NCBI GenBank assembly: GCA_026390015.1
Contig: JAPLGS010000143.1
Span: 86,705-146,990, forward strand
Length of the DNA stretch: 60,286 nucleotides
Reading direction: 5' to 3'
Source of the DNA: Chloroflexota bacterium
GTDB taxonomy: Bacteria; Chloroflexota; Anaerolineae; Anaerolineales; Villigracilaceae
The stretch's first letter is position 1, and each line of letters starts with the position of its first letter. Position numbers and translations under genes: made by a program. Shown one piece after another: positions 8,977 to 16,731 of the stretch. Below the pieces are notes generated by a model. The model did not search any database. It was not told the origin of the DNA and was given only the letters and a program-made list of their open reading frames with translations.

Positions 8977-9611
8977 ATCAATTGACCCTGAACGGTGTTT
9001 TGAGCCTGTACTTTCTTTCCATTGACTTCGAGATCGATCTTGTTGTTGCGATCCACGGTTAACTTGCCAGTGTTGTTGGCGTTGTCGTTGAAGTTGAGAA
9101 AACCATAAGCGCGGATGCGAGTGCGGCCAATGAGCGAGAGCGCGAGCTCGCTGGTGATAAGGCCGGTTAATTCGGCGGTGTAATCGCCTGACTTGAAATT
9201 GAATTTGGATGGCGCGGGCATGCCGAGTCCACGCAAGCCGACGGTGGTGCCTGTGATCTCTTCGCTGCCTGAGAAAATATCTCCATTGGGCATTGCGGCT
9301 GTATAGGTAATTAAATAGTGCGGCGATGTGGACACCAGTTTGGCTGTGACCATTGCGCCTGTCAGCGGATCTGCTTCGCTCACTTCATCACCTTTTGAGT
9401 TGAATTGCGGCTGATAGTAAGCGCGCCCGAAGGAAGTTGATGATGTGACAGCGCACATGGCAACTTGCGCGAGGGCTTCAGCGCTTTTGTTTTCAGCAAG
9501 TAGCTCAGGAACAAAGGTCAGCCATTGCGTTTTGTGCATACGGCGTACCACGTAACCGAGCAGGGTGATGCCATTTGGCGGTAATTCGTAACGGACAATT
9601 TGATCGGACAT
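8973..9611 (-). CDS. Conserved hypothetical protein in photobiology array
   Basis: A 212-residue soluble protein without signal peptide or membrane helix. The N-terminus (IVRYELPPNGITLLGYVVRR) and Thr/Gly/Asn-rich C-terminal half suggest a beta-rich fold. No catalytic motif is apparent and I do not recognise the family. It starts two bases after the MFS transporter stop and overlaps the next gene by ATGA, so it is part of the same transcript. Confidence 0.72.
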   Translation of the reverse strand: MSDQIVRYELPPNGITLLGYVVRRMHKTQWLTFVPELLAENKSAEALAQVAMCAVTSSTSFGRAYYQPQFNSKGDEVSEADPLTGAMVTAKLVSTSPHYLITYTAAMPNGDIFSGSEEITGTTVGLRGLGMPAPSKFNFKSGDYTAELTGLITSELALSLIGRTRIRAYGFLNFNDNANNTGKLTVDRNNKIDLEVNGKKVQAQNTVQGQLI

Positions 9612-9613
9612 GA

Positions 9614-10834
9614 TTAATCCGATGCGGGGGTTGGCACAGTTTTATTTTGTTTCAATGTGGCAACGATGGGATGATTGTAGATCGTGATGAAAACATAAAT
9701 GCTGACTCCAATCATAACGATGAAGCCAAATGCGCCAGGCGCCCACGTACCAACCTGTTGTAATAAGACGCCGCCAAGAAGCGGGGCAATAATACGCGTG
9801 GAACTTTCCACTGCCGTGGATAAACCAAGGATGCCGCCAATTTCCTGCGGAGCAACAGCTTTGGTGAGTGTGCTGGAAAGTAATGTATTGAGCAATCCGC
9901 CTGAAAGAGAGGTGGGGGTGAGAATAACCAAAAGCCAAAACACAGAAGGAGCGAATGCCCAGCCAAGTAATGAAATCCCCATTAAGACAACGGAGACGGT
10001 GATAAGTACATCTTCACGGAAACGATTGGTGAGGCGGCCAACGAGAAATCCCTGTACAATGACGGAGAGCACACCAACATAAGTCAACACAAAACCAGTA
10101 TCGCGCGCGGTGAGATTAAATTTCGCAAGCGCGTACAGCGAGAAGATGGTTTGGAAGATCGCGAATGCCAGGCCAAAAAAGAATCGTGTGATCAGGATCG
10201 AGCCAGTGAACGGACGTTGAAACGCGACCAGTAGTGCATTCAAAGAAACGGCAGGCCGCTTTTCGGTCATTTGACTGCGCTTCTCTGAGGTCAGTGATTC
10301 GGGAAGCCAGGCATAGATAAGTACAAGGTTGATCAAAGAGATGGCGGCTGCAGCAAAGGCAGGCACAGCATAGCCCCATTGACTGAGCAATCCGCCTGTG
10401 ACGGGACCGATGATGAAGCCGAGGCCGAATGCCGCGCCGATCATGCCTAACCCTTTTGAACGATCCTTTGCATCGGTCACATCGGAAATGTATGCTTGCG
10501 CCACGCTCAAGTTGCCACCCGTCAAACCGTCAATGATGCGGCTGGCGAAGAGCATCCACAAGGCGTTGGCGAAGCCGAGCAACAAAAAGCCAAGGAAAGT
10601 GCCGAAGACGCTGAGTAGCAAAATCGGGCGGCGTCCGAAGCGGTCAGAGAGTCGACCAAGGATCGGCGCGCCGATCAATTGCATCAACGCATAAGATGCG
10701 ATCAAAATTCCAGTAGTGGTTTGGTTGGCGTTGAAAGTTTTTGCGTAATACGGCAGGAGCGGCAGGATGAGGCTGAAGCCGAGCAAATCTATAAATACGA
10801 CTAAGATGATTGAGAAGAGACGTTTGTTATTCAT
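9614..10834 (-). CDS. MFS transporter, DHA1/TetA-like
   Basis: A 406-residue, 12-helix major facilitator. Signature motif A is present as GRLSDRFGRRPILL between helices 2 and 3, and motif C-like glycines (GPVTGGLL) lie in helix 5. The overall pattern, including 'LLGFSLILPLLPYYA' at the N-terminus, matches the TetA/Bcr-type drug:H+ antiporters. It overlaps the end of the SDR gene by 8 bases. The substrate is unknown; export of a hydrophobic compound would suit the neighbourhood. Confidence 0.87.
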   Translation of the reverse strand: MNNKRLFSIILVVFIDLLGFSLILPLLPYYAKTFNANQTTTGILIASYALMQLIGAPILGRLSDRFGRRPILLLSVFGTFLGFLLLGFANALWMLFASRIIDGLTGGNLSVAQAYISDVTDAKDRSKGLGMIGAAFGLGFIIGPVTGGLLSQWGYAVPAFAAAAISLINLVLIYAWLPESLTSEKRSQMTEKRPAVSLNALLVAFQRPFTGSILITRFFFGLAFAIFQTIFSLYALAKFNLTARDTGFVLTYVGVLSVIVQGFLVGRLTNRFREDVLITVSVVLMGISLLGWAFAPSVFWLLVILTPTSLSGGLLNTLLSSTLTKAVAPQEIGGILGLSTAVESSTRIIAPLLGGVLLQQVGTWAPGAFGFIVMIGVSIYVFITIYNHPIVATLKQNKTVPTPASD

Positions 10835-11696
10835 TTTTTCCTTTTATATGTTTTGGTTGATAGGCTTCCTGATAGTGCATTTCGAACTCAGGAGTTTTGC
10901 TAGTTTTTGTGATGTTTTCCCAGCCGACACGGATCAAGCCGAATAGGGGAGTCCATGGTTTGAACAACTGGAGTTCTGTAAATTCCTTGCGATTGTTGGT
11001 TATTGTTTTCACCAACTTATCCGCGGCATATTTGGGAGATGTGGCAAGAAAGCGTAGTACGAAACCGAAGTTTTTCATCATTTCCCTGCCGCGCTCGCCG
11101 ACCACGATTGGACTCGTAAGCATATCGGTGGTCATCATGCCGGGGCTGAATCCCAAAATTTGCACGCCGCTGCCTTTGAGTTCGGTCGCGAGAGTGCGCG
11201 TGAAAGACGTGACCCAAGCCTTCGTCGCACCATAGAGTCCAGTGGGTGAAGCGGGGCGCAGAAAACTTCCGTTGCCATAAATGTTGACTAGCAGTCCCTG
11301 CTTGCGCGGCAGCATGTAATGCAGGATCGCCTGTGTGCATTGCAACACGCCGAGATCATTCGACAGGAACATATCCAACGCGTCCTGCGGATCCATATCC
11401 AGCATCATGCCCGCGGCGTTGGAATAGCCGGCGTTGTTGATCCAGATGTCGATGCGCCCAAATTCTTTGACAACATCTTCAACTAATTTGTAAACTTGTT
11501 CCTCTTCGCGGACATCCATCACATATCCGCTCACGCGGCCTTTGGATTGGAGACTGGCTAAAGAGTTGTCGACTGCCTGTTGGCTTCTTCCCGTAACAGC
11601 GACAGTTGCTCCCGCTTCGAGAAGCGACTCGGCGATGGCGAATCCAAATCCGCGTGATGAGCCGGTTACTACAACGATCTTGTCTTTGATATCCAT
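10827..11696 (-). CDS. Short-chain dehydrogenase/reductase (SDR)
   Basis: Classical SDR of about 289 residues. The NAD(P)-binding TGSSRGFG lies at residues 10-17, NNAG near 87, and the catalytic Ser-Tyr-Lys region as 'YGNGSFLRPASPTGLYGATKAW', giving YxxxK (YGATK). I use ATG 11696, preceded by AAAGGAAA, rather than the longer frame to 11837, whose 47 extra residues overlap the upstream gene and look non-coding. The substrate is unknown. A C-terminal extension after the Rossmann core carries basic residues. Confidence 0.88.
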   Translation of the reverse strand: MDIKDKIVVVTGSSRGFGFAIAESLLEAGATVAVTGRSQQAVDNSLASLQSKGRVSGYVMDVREEEQVYKLVEDVVKEFGRIDIWINNAGYSNAAGMMLDMDPQDALDMFLSNDLGVLQCTQAILHYMLPRKQGLLVNIYGNGSFLRPASPTGLYGATKAWVTSFTRTLATELKGSGVQILGFSPGMMTTDMLTSPIVVGERGREMMKNFGFVLRFLATSPKYAADKLVKTITNNRKEFTELQLFKPWTPLFGLIRVGWENITKTSKTPEFEMHYQEAYQPKHIKGKNE

Positions 11697-11716
11697 AATT
11701 TTCCTTTGAATAAATG

Positions 11717-12727
11717 TCAGGAGACGTTTGTCCCTGCCATGATTTTCTTGCTTGCGAAACGTTCGTAAATCCAATGGAAGCCGAGGAAGAGTATGTAGAA
11801 CACCGCCACCAATCCATACTCGGTAACGGCAATCCACGTTACCTGATGGATCATCGGCAGGCGGTCAAGCAAGGTGTAGGTGGCGAGCGCGGTGATCAGA
11901 AAACCAATTGCGAGCAGACGTTTGGTGAGCGTGTTCAATCCCAGTCCGTGCATTTGAGTCAATATGATCAGCGCGCCGAAACCAAAGGCGAACATCGGCC
12001 ACATCCCCTTGCCCTGAAAAATGGCGACTGTTGTACCATGCGCCAGCACCAGCGCTTCGAGCGCAAAGGTCCACCATTTGTTGACGTGGGCGCGGTTGAA
12101 GATCAAGACAGATTGCGAGAGTAACAGGAACATATAGAAGAATCCTGCCAGGTGCCCGAAGGTGTTTTCCATCGGGTGATACCAGAAGGTGTAGATCACC
12201 GCCCACGAGAAGAGATATCCGTGATATTCGCGCACGATTTTCAGAAAGCGCTCGTGGAATTTAATTTTCTTGCCAAAGAACAGACCGCGTCTCGGTGCTT
12301 CCAGAATCAGGATGAAGACCAGCATCAAAATCACCGACCCTTGCGAGGTAACCTCTGGTACGGCAATTGCCAATCCGTCATACCAGATCTGAGTTTGGAT
12401 CCAGTGCAGACCGAAGAAGCCGACATTGACAGCTAACATCGTCCAATTGAACCATTGGAATCCGCTGGAAAATTTTGGTTTTTCCCGTTTTGCAAAGAAG
12501 ATAATGAGCCAAACGGTGATGTTGTGCAAAGCATAGCCCACCCATGCGGTGAGATAACTCATGAAAGTCGGGTTGCGCGTCTGCCATTGGTAAAAGAAGG
12601 CATAGTACTTTACATTGACAATATCGAAGCGGCTGTGCAGAACATCACCTGTCAACCAGACAATGGCCGTCAATGCTGCAGAGAGCAGAAAGGCGCTTAA
12701 AATATTATTCCGAGTTTGAGAGTTCAT
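11717..12727 (-). CDS. Polytopic membrane protein of unknown function
   Basis: A 336-residue hydrophobic protein with about nine membrane helices. It is rich in aromatic and His residues in loops and helices (for example 'LTAWVGYALHNITVWL', 'FYQWQTRNP', 'REYHGYLFSWAVIYTFWYHPMENTFGH'). The cluster of His (HGY, YHP, GH) could bind heme or a lipid, but I recognise no family. It sits 20 bases upstream of the SDR. Because it is inside a carotenoid/rhodopsin array, a role in a membrane lipid or pigment step is plausible. Confidence 0.72.
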   Translation of the reverse strand: MNSQTRNNILSAFLLSAALTAIVWLTGDVLHSRFDIVNVKYYAFFYQWQTRNPTFMSYLTAWVGYALHNITVWLIIFFAKREKPKFSSGFQWFNWTMLAVNVGFFGLHWIQTQIWYDGLAIAVPEVTSQGSVILMLVFILILEAPRRGLFFGKKIKFHERFLKIVREYHGYLFSWAVIYTFWYHPMENTFGHLAGFFYMFLLLSQSVLIFNRAHVNKWWTFALEALVLAHGTTVAIFQGKGMWPMFAFGFGALIILTQMHGLGLNTLTKRLLAIGFLITALATYTLLDRLPMIHQVTWIAVTEYGLVAVFYILFLGFHWIYERFASKKIMAGTNVS

Positions 12728-12742
12728 ATAAGTTTTTCCTTT

Positions 12743-12833
12743 TCAGGTATGTTTTCCAAGCCATAAATTGCGCCAGTCGTTTTCGCTGGATTGAAGTGTG
12801 ATAAAAGCGAGAGACTACCCGCGAAGAATCCTA
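12743..12833 (-). pseudogene. Relic of a DUF1475-like gene (paralogue of the gene at 14460-14786)
   Basis: Read on the minus strand, this stretch encodes LGFFAGSLS and then, after loss of one base, AFITLQSSENDW followed by RNLWLGKHT and a stop. The intact neighbour at 14460-14786 ends LGFFAGSLYAFITLQSSNGDW then RKFWLGKHA and stop, so the two are clearly related. Only the last ~30 codons remain, and the region upstream (12834-12873) shows no further homology. The relic occupies most of the 146-bp gap between the DUF1295 gene and the 336-aa membrane protein. Confidence 0.82.
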
Positions 12834-12873
12834 AATTTAAAAAACTATTAGCCCGTGATTGTGTAGATGAAGA

Positions 12874-13740
12874 TTACAATCGGGGAATCAACACAGGCGT
12901 ACTTTTCTTGTAGGACTCATAATCTGCCTGCCCGCCCCATTTTTTATCCGCTTTATTCTCAAGCAGTGGAACTCCGCTGACACGAGTCAGAAGCAATGTG
13001 ACAAACACAGGAGAGATCAATGCGACCCACTGCCAGCCTTGCAGAACGGGTAAGGCAATCATTGCCACGCCGACCCACACAATGATCTCACCAAAATAAT
13101 TGGGATGACGGGATCGTGACCATAGCCCTGTTTGAATAAACTTGCCTTTGTTTTCTGGATTTGCGCTGAAGCGGCGTTTTTGGGAGTCAGCTATAACTTC
13201 AATCGCAAAGCCGAAAATCCAAACCAGAAAACCGACAATGGCAAAAAGATCAAATTCCTTGCGGCTGGTGGTTGTGATGGCCACCAGTGCGGCAGCCATC
13301 GTGAAAGTTACCCACAAACCCTGGATGGTCCAAACATTTAAGAAACGGATAAAGGAAGGTTTGATCTCATCGAAGCGGTCATCCTTGCCCGCTTTTTGGA
13401 TGCGGCTGAACAGGAAACTGCCCAGGCGGATTGCCCAGATGACGACAAGAGCCGCCAGCAAAATCGATCTTCCATCAGCGCCTTTGCTAAAAAAAACCGC
13501 AATTGCGATGACGGAAATATAAGTGATACTTCCAGTCAGATCGAAGAATTTTTCAGTCTGCAGCAAATAAGCTGGGATAAAGACCAGCCACTGGATCAGA
13601 AAAGCCAGCCCGACTGACAAGGCAAATAATGGAACTCCAGCAATCGAAGTCCCACCCTGACTGCCCGCCAAAGCGACCAGAAGGCCGATCAATATCAAAA
13701 TAGGAAAAGCAATTAGTGCGTTGCGGTCTGTTGTCTTCAT
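12874..13740 (-). CDS. DUF1295 / steroid 5-alpha-reductase-like membrane protein
   Basis: 288 residues with about six or seven helices. The C-terminal half carries the family's conserved 'GLWSRSRHPNYFGEIIVWVG' block, including RHPNYFGE, which in related isoprenylcysteine methyltransferases and sterol reductases contacts the cofactor. DUF1295 (PF06966) proteins are usually annotated as putative steroid reductases, with NADPH as cofactor; the bacterial substrate is not known. An isoprenoid or long-chain substrate is possible here. It is 36 bases after the DUF3159 gene. Confidence 0.87.
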   Translation of the reverse strand: MKTTDRNALIAFPILILIGLLVALAGSQGGTSIAGVPLFALSVGLAFLIQWLVFIPAYLLQTEKFFDLTGSITYISVIAIAVFFSKGADGRSILLAALVVIWAIRLGSFLFSRIQKAGKDDRFDEIKPSFIRFLNVWTIQGLWVTFTMAAALVAITTTSRKEFDLFAIVGFLVWIFGFAIEVIADSQKRRFSANPENKGKFIQTGLWSRSRHPNYFGEIIVWVGVAMIALPVLQGWQWVALISPVFVTLLLTRVSGVPLLENKADKKWGGQADYESYKKSTPVLIPRL

Positions 13741-13776
13741 TGAATTTTATCCTTGTCTAATTTTTTTGATTACGAA

Positions 13777-14457
13777 TTAAAACCCGCGCCGCTGACTTTG
13801 CCATGGGGCCGGGGTGTCGTTGCGAAATTCGTCCACGCTGGGGCCGCGCAATTTCGCAAGCCGCCACGTTCCATATAGATAACTGACGATCAATAATAAA
13901 ATTGTCGCAGGCCAGCCGGTGACAAAGTTGGTGACCGCCAATGAGTTGACATTCTGATTTTCAAATAATGAAAATTGCAGAAACAATCGGGCGGCGAAGA
14001 ATACTGCCCATGCGAAGGTCACTTCACTGTAGGCTGGCCGGACTTGCGGATGCCAGTACCAATCCAGCGGCCAGCCGCGGGCGAGGTAGCTGCTCCACGC
14101 CAGCATGGGGCGGCGGATAATAAGACTTACGATCGTCAGCAGCAATGTCATACTTCCGCTGATGAGTCCGGGTAGAAAAAATCCTTCTGATTTTCCCAGG
14201 AACCATGCGATACCAATTGCGATTGCGACACTGCCAACGCCTGCGAGCGCGTACAACAAAGATTGTTTGCGGATCACCCGAACGATCGCGATTGCAACAG
14301 AGAGCGCCAAGGCGCTCCACATCGCGGCTTGAAATCCTGCCAGTCCGTTGATCACGAGAAAAATGATCGGCGGCAGGATCGCGTCAAGAAAGGAGTTGCG
14401 CCCTGCGAATACGATGCGAAGTTCATCCAGTAGTTCGCGCCATTTGTTTTGTTTCAT
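13777..14457 (-). CDS. DUF3159 family membrane protein
   Basis: 226 residues with about six membrane helices. The 'DAILPPIIFLVINGLAG' start, the 'GFFLPGLISG' segment and the 'RPMLAWSSYLARGWPLDWYWHPQVRPAYSEVTFAWAVFF' stretch (given in parts) match DUF3159 (PF11361), a family common in actinobacteria and Chloroflexota. Function is unknown. It starts two bases after the upstream 108-aa gene stop, so the two are probably co-translated. Confidence 0.8.
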   Translation of the reverse strand: MKQNKWRELLDELRIVFAGRNSFLDAILPPIIFLVINGLAGFQAAMWSALALSVAIAIVRVIRKQSLLYALAGVGSVAIAIGIAWFLGKSEGFFLPGLISGSMTLLLTIVSLIIRRPMLAWSSYLARGWPLDWYWHPQVRPAYSEVTFAWAVFFAARLFLQFSLFENQNVNSLAVTNFVTGWPATILLLIVSYLYGTWRLAKLRGPSVDEFRNDTPAPWQSQRRGF

Positions 14458-14459
14458 AT

Positions 14460-14786
14460 TTACGCGTGTTTTCCAAGCCAGAATTTACGCCAGTCGCCAT
14501 TGCTGGATTGGAGTGTAATGAAAGCATATAAACTTCCAGCGAAGAATCCAAGAGTCATCATTGCGACTGTCCATAGGATGGCGGCCGGCAGGGATTTTTC
14601 GCGGTAGATGATCCAGGCAGAGAAGAGCGTGAAGCCGGTGTACAAATCCACGAGCGAGACGATGCCCCACGGCATGGCAAACAGTTGACTGCCTTCGCCG
14701 AAGAAATCACCGCGTGTGAATCCGTTAATGAGAACGGCGGTCATGGCAAGCATTCCGAGTATGGAAATAAGTTTCGCGAGTTTCAT
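14460..14786 (-). CDS. Small DUF1475-like membrane protein
   Basis: 108 residues and three membrane helices. 'MPWGIVSLVDLYTGFTLFSAWIIYREKS' (in two parts) is typical of the DUF1475 family of small membrane proteins. Function is unknown. It starts 3 bases after the DegV gene stop with AAAGGAA as ribosome site. A decayed second copy lies at 12743-12833, showing that this gene was once duplicated within the array. Confidence 0.75.
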   Translation of the reverse strand: MKLAKLISILGMLAMTAVLINGFTRGDFFGEGSQLFAMPWGIVSLVDLYTGFTLFSAWIIYREKSLPAAILWTVAMMTLGFFAGSLYAFITLQSSNGDWRKFWLGKHA

Positions 14787-14789
14787 GAT

Positions 14790-15626
14790 TTATTCCTTTG
14801 AGATGCAGGCAAATCCCAGCGCGCCGATGCCGAGATGTGCCCCGAGAACGGGTGTGATTTGAACGATGGACACTACGCCTTGCGGGAAGAAAGAGTGAAC
14901 TTGTTCGTAGAGTGCTTCGGCTTCTTCTTGAACACCGGCGTGTAAGACTGCCAGTTTTTCATACGGAGCATATTCGGCCAGCCAAGCTAATAAACGTTCT
15001 GTGGCGCGCTTTTGTGTGCGTGTGCGGTGAGCGCTGGCTTTGCCCATATTCATATGTACCAAAGGTTTGACTTGTAATATTTCTCCAAACCTTGCAATGG
15101 CGAAGTTCATTCGTCCACTACGGCGCAGGTATTCAAGAGTTTTTAGCGATGCAAAGACGTACGTGCGCTTCATCACTTCCTGTAAGGTGGATATGATCTC
15201 TTCCATCTTTTTGCCTGACTGCGCCATCTGCGCGGCTCTTTCAACGAGGAAGCCGGTCCCGAGGCTGAGTTGACTTGAATCCAGCACAGTGACAGGAATG
15301 CGGGTAAATTGTTCGGCGGCGATGCGCGCTGATTGGATGGTGGCGCTTAAAGTTTCTGAGATGTGAATGGATAGAATGGCTTGCGCGCCTTCATCCGCGA
15401 GACGCTCGTAAACTTGAGTAAAAGCTTCGAGGCTGGGAGTGGCTGTCTTCGGGGATGATTCGTAGTTTGGCAATCGCGCGTAAAACTCAGCCCGTGACAG
15501 ATCTATTCCATCCAGAAAAGATTTGTCATCCACGTTAATATGCAAAGGGACAACTGTGATGGCTTGTTGACTCACAATTTCTTCCGGCAAGTCACAGGTA
15601 CTGTCGGTGACAATGGCTATTTTCAT
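14790..15626 (-). CDS. DegV family fatty-acid-binding protein
   Basis: 278 residues. The N-terminal 'IAIVTDSTCDLPEEI' and 'VVPLHINVDDKSFLDG' motifs and the 'SPKTATPSLEAF' loop are diagnostic for DegV (PF02645). FakB-type members hold a fatty acid for phosphorylation by FakA kinase; no fakA is seen in the window. Start ATG 15626 has a strong GAGGAGA site. It follows the heliorhodopsin C-terminal fragment by 30 bases. Its presence in a membrane-pigment operon hints at lipid supply, which is inference. Confidence 0.9.
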   Translation of the reverse strand: MKIAIVTDSTCDLPEEIVSQQAITVVPLHINVDDKSFLDGIDLSRAEFYARLPNYESSPKTATPSLEAFTQVYERLADEGAQAILSIHISETLSATIQSARIAAEQFTRIPVTVLDSSQLSLGTGFLVERAAQMAQSGKKMEEIISTLQEVMKRTYVFASLKTLEYLRRSGRMNFAIARFGEILQVKPLVHMNMGKASAHRTRTQKRATERLLAWLAEYAPYEKLAVLHAGVQEEAEALYEQVHSFFPQGVVSIVQITPVLGAHLGIGALGFACISKE

Positions 15627-15656
15627 GGCTTTCTCCTCAAGTAGCAGCGTTTCGTT

Positions 15657-16118
15657 TTATACCGGAGCCAGCGTGCCGGCAAAAATCATCCAGGCTAAAA
15701 CTGTCTTTGCAACCAGGCTGAGGATGATGAAGGCGCGCTCGCCATACAGGTAGTTTTTCCACGGCCCGATCTTTTTGTATTGAAGATACATATTGATCGC
15801 GAAGGTGTTGAAGAAAACAAACAACGTTGGGATGATGGCGTAAACAAAAGCGGGTGGTTTGGCTTCCCCGCCAGATGCGATGGAACCGAAGAAGTAGATG
15901 AAAATCACCAGCCACGGGATGATGCCGGCAATCGAACCGAAAGTGAACGGCGTCCAATCCAGTTTTTTCCTGCCTTGATTCAGGCTTTCCATCAACAGGC
16001 CGAGCAGGTTCATCATGGCATTCAAGCCGAACATCAAGATGATGGCGCCCAGATCCCAGACTCCGGCTAACATTCCAATCAGCACGATCATCAGCGATGA
16101 ACTGAGGGCATCAGTCAC
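15657..16118 (-). pseudogene. Heliorhodopsin, C-terminal fragment (helices 3-7) of an interrupted gene
   Basis: After eight residues created by the insertion junction (MTDALSSS), the frame reads LMIVLIGMLAGVWDLGAI and continues through helices 4-7, with 'LDWTPFTFGSIAGIIPWLVI', 'PPAFVYAIIPTLFVFFNTFA' and the retinal-binding 'ERAFIILSLVAKTVLAW'. The Lys in SLVAK is the Schiff-base lysine (Lys244 in the rejoined protein; heliorhodopsin 48C12 uses Lys241). A GTG at 16118 could start a short product, but helices 1-2 and the counter-ion are missing. Removing bases 16096-16340 joins it to the fragment at 16328-16681 as a 259-aa uninterrupted frame, the normal length of the family. Confidence 0.88.
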
Positions 16119-16340
16119 AAGTTAAGGAATTGAAAATCCTGTCAAGATACCAGTTTTCAAGCGCAAATTTGTCAATTTAGGTGTTTTGTGGCTTTCAGGC
16201 TTGGTCGGGTTGCTTTACGAGCAAGTTTTCCTGGATAACCAAACCATCGAAATGCCGATTTCAAGTTTTGAAGGCCAAAACTGCTCCAAATTTGCCAGAA
16301 AATGGCCTTGACATACGCCCAAAAACCTTAACTTGTAAGT
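16096..16340. mobile_element. MITE-like insertion (229 bp) plus one copy of a 16-bp direct repeat, inside heliorhodopsin
   Basis: A perfect 16-bp direct repeat (GATGAACTGAGGGCAT) occurs at 16096-16111 and 16341-16356, bracketing 229 bp of non-coding DNA. The inserted DNA has 11-bp terminal inverted repeats (ACAAGTTAAGG near 16117-16127; its complement near 16327-16337). Each is followed, exactly 13 bases inward, by GTCAAG, a second subterminal match. No open frame fits inside. The form is that of a non-autonomous element with a target duplication, although 16 bp is longer than most duplications. Precise removal restores the heliorhodopsin frame. Confidence 0.75.
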
Positions 16341-16681
16341 GATGAACTGAGGGCATATTCGTAGAAGCGGATGGGGTTCTTGTTCTGATTCAGGTTATCC
16401 ACATAGCTCGAGTAGCCGATGCTTGAAAGGTAAAAATGAGCCACCGCCGAAAGCAGCAGGAAGATAGCCACCGAGGGGCCAAGTGGTAATTCGTAGAACA
16501 GTTTGGCTTGTGGAGAAAGCGAGAAGGTTGTGGTATCAAAGCTGAGAAAATTTGTGAAGACTGGATAGGTGGTGTCGTTGCTGACGACCCACATAAATAC
16601 GCCCTGGATCAGGTGTAGGAATCCCATGATTAAGTTGAAGCGACGTAGCTTTGAATAGGGCTCATTTTTGTTTGTAGACAT
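16328..16681 (-). pseudogene. Heliorhodopsin, N-terminal fragment (helices 1-2 and start of 3)
   Basis: The 117-residue frame begins MSTNKNEPYSKLRRFN and continues LIMGFLHLIQGVFMWVVSND. It then has 'LGPSVAIFLLLSAVAHFYL' and ends RFYEYALSSSLTS. These are heliorhodopsin helices 1-2 and the start of helix 3; Glu108 in EYALSSS corresponds to the Schiff-base counter-ion (Glu107 in 48C12). The cytoplasmic N-terminus fits the inverted topology of this family. A good ribosome site (AAAGGAG) precedes the ATG. Translation runs into the insert and stops after three foreign residues. The downstream half is at 15657-16118. The product alone cannot bind retinal. Confidence 0.88.
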
Positions 16682-16731
16682 TGATATAACTCCTTTGGAT
16701 TTATGGATTGCTTGTTGTAGGTTTGTTCGAT

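Noticed and set aside
15657-16681. Two separate small membrane proteins
   Set aside because: The sequences join into one heliorhodopsin frame when the repeat-flanked insert is removed.
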